A stretch of DNA of 64,000 nucleotides from Anaerococcus rubeinfantis (lineage in GTDB: Bacteria > Bacillota > Clostridia > Tissierellales > Peptoniphilaceae), in assembly GCF_001487145.1 (NCBI RefSeq), contig NZ_LN913016.1, positions 744,001 through 808,000 on the forward strand, written 5' to 3'. Made by a program: the position numbers and the translations under genes. Every line of letters begins with the position of its first letter. The first letter of the stretch is position 1. A model generated the notes under the pieces. The model did no database searches and had not been told where the DNA came from. It was given only the letters and a program-made list of their open reading frames with translations. Shown in pieces: positions 12,455-18,721 of the stretch.

Positions 12455-13641
12455 TGATTGGAATCGATATAGTAGATATAAAAAAATTTAAAAATAAATT
12501 AGAAAAAAAAGATTTTGCGAGTAAAATATTTACTGATAATGAATTTCATTATTCTAATTCAAAAGCAAATTCCTTACAAACTTTTGCTGGAATATTTGCA
12601 GGAAAAGAAGCTATAATTAAAGCTTATAACTTTAATTTAGCCTACATATTAAGAAAAAAAATTGAAATCAAACACATTGATAATAAACCCATAGTTTTTA
12701 TAAACGGAAAAAAAACAAATGCAGAATTAAGTATAAGTCATGATGGAAATTATGCTATAGCAGTTTGTAAAAAAAATGGAGTAAATTTTAAAATAAATAA
12801 GGATATCAAGAAATTATTAAAAAATAGGCCAAGCAATTCCCACAAAGGAGATTTTGGAAAAGTTGCAATAATTGGTGGAAAAAAAGGAATGGCAGGTTCT
12901 GTTTTTTTATCTTCAAGTGCATCTTTAAGATCAGGTGCAGGTCTATCTTATGTAATCTGCCCATCATCTATTTCAAATATTTTACAAATAAAGTCTACGG
13001 AATGTATAATAGAAGAAGTAGATTGCGATTATTTTTATTATGAAAAAGAAATTGCAGAAAAAATTTTATCTTTAATAAAAAACAAGAGCGCTCTAGCTAT
13101 TGGTCCTGGCATGGGCAAGGGAGAAAATCTTGATAAATTAATTGAAATAATAATAAAGAATTTTGATAGAAACATTGTAATAGATGCAGATGGAATAAAT
13201 GCATTAAAAGAAAATATTGATATAATTGATAAAAAAAATAATCTTGTCCTTACTCCACACGAGATGGAGTTTTCTAGAATTTCAAATTTACCTTTAGATT
13301 ATATAAAAAACAATAGAGAAAAAGTAGCAAAAGATTTTGCAAAAAAACATAGTATTGTTTTGGTTTTAAAAGGTAAAAACACCATCGTTACTGATGGTTA
13401 TAAACTTTACATAAATGATTCTGGAAATAGTGGTATGGCTACTGCAGGTAGTGGTGATGTTTTAACTGGAATAATACTTTCTAATTTATCAAATATGGAA
13501 GCCTTTGATGCAGCTGTCTTATCAGTTTATATTCATGGACTTGCTGGAGATATTTATGCATCGAAAAATTGTGAGGATTCATTAATTGCAAGTGATATAA
13601 TTAAAAACCTACCCAAGGTCTATAAATTAATGAGGAGTTAA
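12454..13641 (+). CDS. Fusion of holo-ACP synthase (AcpS) and ADP-dependent NAD(P)H-hydrate dehydratase (NnrD)
   Basis: Two enzymes lie in one 395 aa reading frame. Residues 1-110 are AcpS, which transfers phosphopantetheine to acyl carrier protein: MIGIDIVDI, the Mg-binding FAGKEAIIKA and SISHDGNYAIAV are intact. Residues about 125-395 are the dehydratase that repairs hydrated NAD(P)H: GDFGKVAIIGGKKGMAGS, IGPGMGKGE, DADGINAL, LTPHEMEF and the nucleotide loop GMATAGSGDVLTG are present. The NnrE epimerase domain that usually partners NnrD is missing from this protein and from the neighbourhood. acpS, nnr and alr are commonly adjacent in Firmicutes, so fusion of neighbours is plausible. It has a one-base overlap with mtaD upstream and alr starts 1 bp downstream. 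Confidence 0.9.
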   Translation: MIGIDIVDIKKFKNKLEKKDFASKIFTDNEFHYSNSKANSLQTFAGIFAGKEAIIKAYNFNLAYILRKKIEIKHIDNKPIVFINGKKTNAELSISHDGNYAIAVCKKNGVNFKINKDIKKLLKNRPSNSHKGDFGKVAIIGGKKGMAGSVFLSSSASLRSGAGLSYVICPSSISNILQIKSTECIIEEVDCDYFYYEKEIAEKILSLIKNKSALAIGPGMGKGENLDKLIEIIIKNFDRNIVIDADGINALKENIDIIDKKNNLVLTPHEMEFSRISNLPLDYIKNNREKVAKDFAKKHSIVLVLKGKNTIVTDGYKLYINDSGNSGMATAGSGDVLTGIILSNLSNMEAFDAAVLSVYIHGLAGDIYASKNCEDSLIASDIIKNLPKVYKLMRS

Positions 13642-13642
13642 T

Positions 13643-14740
13643 ATGGAAGAAAATTATTTACTAGTGGATTTAGATAAAATATTAAATAATATAAAGTCAA
13701 TAAAGAAAAAAGCTCAAAAATCAAAATTCTGTGCAGTTTTAAAGGCAGATGCTTATGGACTTGGATCTTTAGAAGTAGCAAATTACGTAAAAAATTACAT
13801 AGATTATATAGCAGTAGCCCAATTTAAAGAGGCCAAATATTTAAGGGAAAATGGTATAAAAACTCCAATTCTTATTTTGGGATATTTACCTTTAGATAAG
13901 TATAAAGAATGTGTAAAACTTGGAATAGATGTTGTAATTTATGACCTAGATTATGCAAAAAAAATTAATGATAGTTTAAATGGGAAAATAAATTGCCATA
14001 TCGGCCTTGATACGGGTCATACAAGAATTGGTTTTAGAGATTTTGAAATAGAAAAAATTAAACAATTAAAAGTCTTAGAAAACCTTAATTTTATTGGAGC
14101 TATTTCTCATTTTGCAACAGCTGATGAGAAAGACTTGACTTATACTAAAGAACAATATAAAAAATTTACATATATAATAAATCAAATAAAAGAAGATTTT
14201 GATCTGAAATTGGTTCATATAGCAAATTCTGCGGCATCAATGGAGTATGATTTTAAATCAGATTTGTTGAGAGTTGGGATTTCTTTATATGGAATTTATC
14301 CATCTGATTATATAAAGGAAGTTTCTAAAATAAAATTAGAGCAAGCCTTTGAATTCAAAGCGCAAATTTCTTTTGTAAAAAAAGTAAAAAAGGGAACAAG
14401 TATTTCATATGGAAGAACTTTTGTAGCTGAAAAAGATATGAAAGTTGCTACAGTTGCTATAGGATATGCCGATGGATTTAAAAGATCATTTTCAAATATT
14501 GGGGAAGTCTTGGTAAATGGAAAGCTAACTAAGGTAGTTGGAAGAGTTTGTATGGATCAAATGATGATTGATGTAAGTGATATTGATTGTAAAATTGGTG
14601 ATTATATTACTCTTTATCCTGATATTTATAAGGAAGCAAAAAAAATAAATACAATTCCCTATGAACTTATGACTTCTATTTCAAAAAGAGTTCCTAGAAT
14701 ATATAAATCTAAGCTTTTAGGAGAATATCATGAAGGTTAA
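13643..14740 (+). CDS. alr: Alanine racemase
   Basis: This PLP enzyme interconverts L- and D-alanine and supplies D-Ala for peptidoglycan. It has 365 aa with family motifs: the PLP lysine in AVLKADAYGLG (about residue 35), LDTGHTRIGF, HIANSAAS and the second catalytic tyrosine in SISYGRTF, followed by AIGYADGF and GRVCMDQMMIDV. A GAGGAGTTAAT Shine-Dalgarno sits in the end of the acpS-nnrD gene. Its last 11 bp overlap the mazF start, an order seen in many Firmicutes (acpS...alr...mazF), but the small antitoxin gene normally between alr and mazF is absent. Confidence 0.96.
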   Translation: MEENYLLVDLDKILNNIKSIKKKAQKSKFCAVLKADAYGLGSLEVANYVKNYIDYIAVAQFKEAKYLRENGIKTPILILGYLPLDKYKECVKLGIDVVIYDLDYAKKINDSLNGKINCHIGLDTGHTRIGFRDFEIEKIKQLKVLENLNFIGAISHFATADEKDLTYTKEQYKKFTYIINQIKEDFDLKLVHIANSAASMEYDFKSDLLRVGISLYGIYPSDYIKEVSKIKLEQAFEFKAQISFVKKVKKGTSISYGRTFVAEKDMKVATVAIGYADGFKRSFSNIGEVLVNGKLTKVVGRVCMDQMMIDVSDIDCKIGDYITLYPDIYKEAKKINTIPYELMTSISKRVPRIYKSKLLGEYHEG

Positions 14741-15074
14741 AAGAGGAGATTTGTTTTATGCAGACCTCTCTCCAGTTGTAGGAAGCGAGCAGGGTGGAGT
14801 TAGACCTGTTATTGTAGTACAAAATGATATGGGAAACAAATACTCTCCAACCATAATTGTTGTTCCTGTTACCAGTCAATTAAAAAAATCAAAACTTCCA
14901 ACCCACGTTTCATTGAGTGCGAATGAATTTGGACTACCAAAAAATAGTGTTGCCCTTCTTGAACAGTTAAGAACAATAGATAAAAGAAGACTTAGGGATA
15001 AGTTGGGATCTTTTGATAAATCAGTTATGCTAAAAATTGATGCAGCAATTGCAATTTCTGTTGGCATAGATTAA
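14730..15074 (+). CDS. mazF: MazF/NdoA-type mRNA interferase toxin
   Basis: This 114 aa PemK/MazF-fold endoribonuclease is close to Bacillus NdoA (116 aa). RGDLFYADLSPVVGSEQGG (about 4-22), the catalytic-region RPVIVVQND, PVTSQLKKSKLPTHV and QLRTIDKRRL are all present, so it looks intact. Family members cut mRNA at short U-rich sites and are held in check by MazE/EndoAI. No antitoxin frame is found upstream (alr overlaps by 11 bp) or downstream (the next gene overlaps by 1 bp), so a distant antitoxin or other control would be needed. The Shine-Dalgarno TTAGGAG lies inside alr. Confidence 0.92.
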   Translation: MKVKRGDLFYADLSPVVGSEQGGVRPVIVVQNDMGNKYSPTIIVVPVTSQLKKSKLPTHVSLSANEFGLPKNSVALLEQLRTIDKRRLRDKLGSFDKSVMLKIDAAIAISVGID

Positions 15075-15943
15075 TGAAAATAAAATTTAAAAATCTTTTA
15101 ATAATAATCTTATCTGTTGTTTTGATTTTCTTGCTTATAAATATAAAAGAAAATACATATAAAAATTTAGATGAGCTTGAAATTAATTATATAGATGTAG
15201 GTCAAGGTAATGCCGTTCTTGTAAGAAGCAAAAATAAAAATCTATTAATTGATGGTGGTAACAGGTCAAAAAGTAGGTATTATTATAATTACATAAAAAA
15301 TAAAAATCTTAAAAAAATTGATTATATGATTGCAAGCCACTATGATGAAGATCATATAGCTGGATTAATTTCTATCCTAGAAAATTATGAAGTTATAAAT
15401 GTTCTTACTCCTTCTTATAAAAAAGAAACTAAAATTTATAAATCTTTTACAAGAAGTTTATCAAAATCAAATGCTAATGTAATTAATCCTAAACAGGGTG
15501 ATAAATTTTATTTAGGAGATGCAAAGATAGAGATTCTATGGCCAAAAGTTTATAGAAATGGCGTAGATAATGATAATTCTATAGTAGTAAAAATTTCCTA
15601 TGGGAATATGTCTTTTTTATTTCCTGCAGATGCAAGTAAAAATGTAGAAGACCAATTGATTTACTCAGGATATAATTTAAAAAGTGATGTTTTGATGTTA
15701 GGTCACCATGGTAGCAAATATTCAAGTTCAAAAGAATTTTTAAAAGAAGTTAATCCTAAACTTGCAATTATTTCTGTTGGAAAAAATAATAGGTACGGAC
15801 ACCCATCAAATGAAGTTTTAAATTTATTAAATAAGAAAAATATAAAAATTTTAAGAACTGATTTTGATGGAAATATAATAATAAAATGTCATGGAAATAA
15901 AATAAAAATAAATACAAATCAAAACTACCAGCTTAGCTGGTAG
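15074..15943 (+). CDS. Membrane-anchored or secreted ComEC-like metallo-beta-lactamase-fold hydrolase
   Basis: The N-terminus (about residues 5-24, NLLIIILSVVLIFLLI) is a signal anchor, followed by one MBL-fold domain of the ComEC/Rec2 C-terminal type: YIDVGQGNAVLV, LLIDGGN, ASHYDEDHIAGL and LGHHGSKYSSS. The HYDEDH form is the variant found in ComEC-like proteins. It lacks the competence channel domain, so it is a stand-alone extracytoplasmic phosphoesterase or nuclease candidate, not ComEC itself. The last five codons and the TAG stop are inside the right-end hairpin of the neighbouring insertion sequence, so the native C-terminus may have been altered, though the MBL fold itself looks complete. 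Confidence 0.85.
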   Translation: MKIKFKNLLIIILSVVLIFLLINIKENTYKNLDELEINYIDVGQGNAVLVRSKNKNLLIDGGNRSKSRYYYNYIKNKNLKKIDYMIASHYDEDHIAGLISILENYEVINVLTPSYKKETKIYKSFTRSLSKSNANVINPKQGDKFYLGDAKIEILWPKVYRNGVDNDNSIVVKISYGNMSFLFPADASKNVEDQLIYSGYNLKSDVLMLGHHGSKYSSSKEFLKEVNPKLAIISVGKNNRYGHPSNEVLNLLNKKNIKILRTDFDGNIIIKCHGNKIKINTNQNYQLSW

Positions 15944-16004
15944 TTTGCACAGCGCCTATAAGGCGCGAATACCGGCACGCCCCTATTGGGGCTGTCGAGT
16001 ATTC
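15925..16004. repeat. Right-end hairpin cluster of the IS200-type element
   Basis: Three consecutive palindromes: CTACCAGC/GCTGGTAG (15925-15943), GCGCC/GGCGC (15952-15966), and a long stem GAATAC...GTATTC with inner GCCCC/GGGGC (15967-16004). In the family such structures are recognised by TnpA as single-stranded hairpins. Confidence 0.75.
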
Positions 16005-16029
16005 CTTCACATGCACCACTTTCCCAACT

Positions 16030-16050
16030 ACTGCTTAAGCAGTTTTTTTA
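16030..16050 (+). terminator. Terminator-like hairpin reading from the host operon into the IS
   Basis: ACTGCTTAAGCAGT followed by a run of seven T on the + strand. It would stop transcription entering from the mtaD-to-MBL operon before it runs antisense through tnpA. It abuts the tnpA stop at 16048. Confidence 0.6.
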
Positions 16051-16518
16051 TTTGTTTTTATTTACTGACTCTCCCGTAAACGGGTCATAGTATTCCTTTA
16101 TACTTATTTGGTCAGTGTAATAGTCTTCTTTTAATTGACTTTGTATATATTCTTTTATTTTCTTTTCATTTCTTCCCACTGTATCTACATAATATCCTCT
16201 ACACCAAAAGTGTCTGTTTCCATATTTATATTTTAAGTTGGCGTGTCTATCAAATATTATTAATGAACTTTTTCCTTTTAAATATCCCATTATTTGTGAT
16301 ATTGAGTATTTCGGTGGAATTTCTACCAACATATGAACATGATCTGGACATAGCTCTGCTTCAATTATATTTATTCCTTTTCTTGAACATAGTTCTCGTA
16401 GTATACTTCCTATATCTTTTCGTAGTTGCCTATATATTACTTGTCTTCTATATTTCGGTGCAAAAACTATATGATATTTGCATCTCCAGCTTGTATGCGA
16501 TAAAGTATTTTTATCCAT
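16048..16518 (-). CDS. tnpA: IS200/IS605-family Y1 HUH transposase TnpA
   Basis: A 156 aa full-length Y1 transposase. The N-terminal strand CKYHIVFAPKYRRQVIY, the metal-binding HUH motif in CPDHVHMLVEIPP (about residues 58-70), and the catalytic tyrosine region FWCRGYYVDTVG (about 112-123) are intact, so the protein looks active. It cuts and joins single-stranded ends near the lagging-strand template (family knowledge). The start ATG has a strong AAGGAGG Shine-Dalgarno, but that site can be hidden in a long leader hairpin (16523-16574). It lies between convergent host genes (the MBL gene and murC). Confidence 0.95.
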   Translation of the reverse strand: MDKNTLSHTSWRCKYHIVFAPKYRRQVIYRQLRKDIGSILRELCSRKGINIIEAELCPDHVHMLVEIPPKYSISQIMGYLKGKSSLIIFDRHANLKYKYGNRHFWCRGYYVDTVGRNEKKIKEYIQSQLKEDYYTDQISIKEYYDPFTGESVNKNK

Positions 16519-16522
16519 GATT

Positions 16523-16574
16523 ACCTCCTTGTTTAATTGTGCATGTGACTATCACAATTATACTTTAAGGAGGT
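16523..16574 (-). promoter_or_regulatory. tnpA leader hairpin sequestering the Shine-Dalgarno
   Basis: On the - strand ACCTCCTT pairs exactly with AAGGAGGT, the tnpA ribosome binding site, and an inner AATTGTG/CACAATT stem closes the hairpin. IS200 elements are known to repress tnpA translation by this kind of structure, which also blocks read-through from outside. Confidence 0.75.
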
Positions 16575-16607
16575 TTTCTTGGTGCTTGAAGCTAAAGCTA
16601 AATCCCT

Positions 16608-16626
16608 CCACCTGCATAGCAGGTGG
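16608..16626. repeat. Left-end hairpin of the IS200-type element
   Basis: CCACCTGC-ATA-GCAGGTGG, a perfect 8 bp stem about 90 bp upstream of the tnpA start, in the position expected of the subterminal left-end palindrome. Confidence 0.7.
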
Positions 16627-16676
16627 TTTTTTGTTTCGCTCTCTTTCGTTCGCTCAACTCACTTAAGTGGACAAAA

Positions 16677-16728
16677 AGAAAAAAGCAAGTCTAGAAAATC
16701 ATATCGATTTTTAAAACTTGCTTTTTAT
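16677..16728 (-). terminator. Terminator after murC (bidirectional hairpin)
   Basis: AAAAAGCAAGT pairs with ACTTGCTTTTT and an inner AAAATC/GATTTT stem extends it. T-runs lie on both strands, so it can serve murC on the - strand and shield murC from transcripts coming through the IS. Confidence 0.8.
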
Positions 16729-16730
16729 TT

Positions 16731-18119
16731 TTACATAACTCCCGCAATCATTTTTGCCAAGTTATCAGAATCTCCACTTCCTGTAACTATAACTTGATCG
16801 TCTTTTTTGATATCTGTTAATATATATTCTTTTACACTTTCAAAGGTCGGAATATATTTTGCATTTTTCCCAGATTTAACCAAAGCATCAACAACATCCT
16901 TACTTGAAATACTAGGGTCAAAAGCTTCACGAGCTGCAAAAATATCTGTAATTATGACTTCATCTGCATCGTCAAAACATTTTACAAATTCATTGAATAA
17001 TCTCTTTGTTCTTGTATAGGTATGAGGTTGCCATACACAAACTAATCTTCCCTTAGTATGCTCAGCCAAGGCATTTAAATTTACTTTGATTTCGGAAGGA
17101 TGGTGACCGTAATCTAAAATAATATTACAATCATTAACATTTCCGATTAATTGCATTCTTCTTTCAAGTCCAGTATAAGCTTGTATACATTTTTTTATTG
17201 TTTCGATATCAACTCCTGTTTCAAGTGTTGCAATTATAGATGCACAAGCATTATTTATATTATGTCTTCCCAAAATTGATAATTCAAAATGTTCTGTTTG
17301 TCCATTTTTCATAATTAAATCAAATTTTGGTTTTCCATCTTCGTCAAAGCTTATATTTGTTGCATTATAATCAGCTTCAGGGTTATTTTGACCATAAGTA
17401 ATCAATTCACCTTGAACTGCATCTATAACTAATTTATTATTTTCTTCATTTAAATTTAAAATAGTTTTTGAATCTTTGCTTTGATTTCTCAAGTAAAATT
17501 TAAAAGTTTCAACTATATCATTTATGTCTTTATAATAATCAAGATGATCTTCATCAATGTTTAAAATAATTCCTATTGATGGGTAATAATATCTGATATT
17601 CCCCTTGTATTCACAAGCTTCTGTAACTAATATATCCTTATCACCAACATGAACATTTCCTTCAATTTCATCAAGGTCTCCACCCAGTAAAATAGTAGGA
17701 TTTTTTGTAGAATTCATAAGAATTTTAGAAATCATACTTGTAGTAGTACTTTTTCCATGAGAACCAGAAATTGCAATTGAATTTTTGTAATTTTTCATCA
17801 AACTTCCCAAGAAAACTCCACGAGTAACAACAGGTACTCCTAATTCTCTTGCTGCAATTAGTTCCTCATTATCATCAGAAATTGCATCTGTATATATAAC
17901 TAAATCTGGGTTTTTAATATTTTCTTTTTTTTGTCCAATTACATATTTAATTCCATTTTTATCTAAATGCTTGCTAGTTTCAGAAATTGAAAGGTCTGAT
18001 CCTGTAACATTATAGCCATTATTGCTTAATAAAATGGCGATACCACTCATTGATATGCCACCTATACCTATCATATGTATATTTTTATATTTAAAATCAT
18101 TTATATTAAATTCGAACAT
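16731..18119 (-). CDS. murC: UDP-N-acetylmuramate--L-alanine ligase
   Basis: It adds L-Ala to UDP-MurNAc, the first amino acid of the peptidoglycan stem. It has 462 aa. The Rossmann-like N-terminal domain (IHMIGIGGISMSGIA, about 14-28), the ATP-binding GSHGKSTTTSM (about 118-128), the central domain NIDEDHLDYY, and the C-terminal domain with LDYGHHPSEI and WQPHTYTRT are present. It is monocistronic, with an extended -10 promoter (18155-18163), a GGAGC Shine-Dalgarno and a strong terminator. It points toward the insertion sequence but is not disturbed by it. Confidence 0.97.
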   Translation of the reverse strand: MFEFNINDFKYKNIHMIGIGGISMSGIAILLSNNGYNVTGSDLSISETSKHLDKNGIKYVIGQKKENIKNPDLVIYTDAISDDNEELIAARELGVPVVTRGVFLGSLMKNYKNSIAISGSHGKSTTTSMISKILMNSTKNPTILLGGDLDEIEGNVHVGDKDILVTEACEYKGNIRYYYPSIGIILNIDEDHLDYYKDINDIVETFKFYLRNQSKDSKTILNLNEENNKLVIDAVQGELITYGQNNPEADYNATNISFDEDGKPKFDLIMKNGQTEHFELSILGRHNINNACASIIATLETGVDIETIKKCIQAYTGLERRMQLIGNVNDCNIILDYGHHPSEIKVNLNALAEHTKGRLVCVWQPHTYTRTKRLFNEFVKCFDDADEVIITDIFAAREAFDPSISSKDVVDALVKSGKNAKYIPTFESVKEYILTDIKKDDQVIVTGSGDSDNLAKMIAGVM

Positions 18120-18154
18120 TGATGCTCCTTTGTTTTTATAATTTTCGCCTATAT

Positions 18155-18163
18155 ATTATACCA
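18155..18163 (-). promoter_or_regulatory. Extended -10 promoter for murC
   Basis: TGGTATAAT on the - strand, about 36 bp upstream of the murC ATG. It is the same extended -10 form as at pcrA. The -35 is weak. Confidence 0.6.
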
Positions 18164-18215
18164 TAAAATTTGGACTTTAACCATTTATTAAGTATATTTC
18201 AAAATAATAACTAAA

Positions 18216-18244
18216 TTGACAGTAAACTTATAAAATGATAATCT
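18216..18244 (+). promoter_or_regulatory. Promoter for rpiB-tkt
   Basis: A perfect TTGACA (18216-18221) with a poor -10 at 17 bp (TAATCT, 18239-18244). GATAAT at 18237 is an alternative -10. The gene starts 34 bp downstream with an AGAGAGG Shine-Dalgarno. Confidence 0.5.
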
Positions 18245-18277
18245 TTATTTAGAAGTAAATAGTTAGAGAGGTTATTA

Positions 18278-18721
18278 ATGAAATATATAATTGCAAACGA
18301 TCATGGTGGAATAGACTTAGTTGATAGTGTTGAAGAAAAATTATTAGAACTTGGACATGAAGTTGAAAAAGTTGGAACTTTTACAAAAGATTCTTGTGAT
18401 TATTCTGATTTTGCAAAAATAGCTTGCGAAAAAGTTTTAAATAAAGAAGCAGATTTTGCCATTTTAATTTGTGGAACTGGAATTGGAATGAGCCTTGCTG
18501 CAAATAAATTTAAAGGAATTAGAGCGGCTTGCCTATCAGATGTATATTCTGCAAAAATGTGCAGGGCTCATAATAACAGTAATGTTTTATGTATTGGATC
18601 AAGAGTTATTGGTTCTGAACTTGCAAAAATGATTGTAGAAGTGTTTTCGAAAACTGAGTTTGAAGGTGGACGTCATCTTAATAGAATTAATAAAATTAAA
18701 GAAATTGAGGAGAATAATTAA
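18278..18721 (+). CDS. rpiB: Ribose-5-phosphate isomerase B
   Basis: It interconverts ribose 5-phosphate and ribulose 5-phosphate. At 147 aa it is of RpiB/LacAB type. The phosphate-binding N-terminus IANDHGG, the active-site loop CGTGIGMSLAANK with its catalytic Cys (about residue 67), and the DVYSAKMCRAHNNSNVLCIGSR segment are clear. The RpiB type is favoured over LacA/B or allose isomerase because it is paired directly with transketolase (one-base overlap) and no lac or all genes are nearby. Confidence 0.93.
   Translation: MKYIIANDHGGIDLVDSVEEKLLELGHEVEKVGTFTKDSCDYSDFAKIACEKVLNKEADFAILICGTGIGMSLAANKFKGIRAACLSDVYSAKMCRAHNNSNVLCIGSRVIGSELAKMIVEVFSKTEFEGGRHLNRINKIKEIEENN

Larger units (their letters stand above)
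15925..16632 (-). mobile_element. IS200/IS605-family insertion sequence (IS200 type, tnpA only)
   Basis: An HUH transposase gene (16048-16518, - strand) is flanked by subterminal imperfect palindromes, as expected for elements moving as single-stranded DNA without inverted terminal repeats. On the right-end side are hairpins at 15925-15943, 15952-15966, 15967-16004 and 16030-16043. On the left-end side is CCACCTGC/GCAGGTGG at 16608-16626. The ends given are approximate and placed at the outer hairpins. The GC content of the ends is higher than that of the neighbourhood. No TnpB gene is present. The exact cleavage sites cannot be fixed without an empty-site comparison. Confidence 0.85.

Noticed and set aside
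16263-16797. Three + strand open frames across tnpA and the IS left end
   Set aside because: They are antisense to tnpA or run through the IS hairpin and murC terminator, have no Shine-Dalgarno and show no protein family features.
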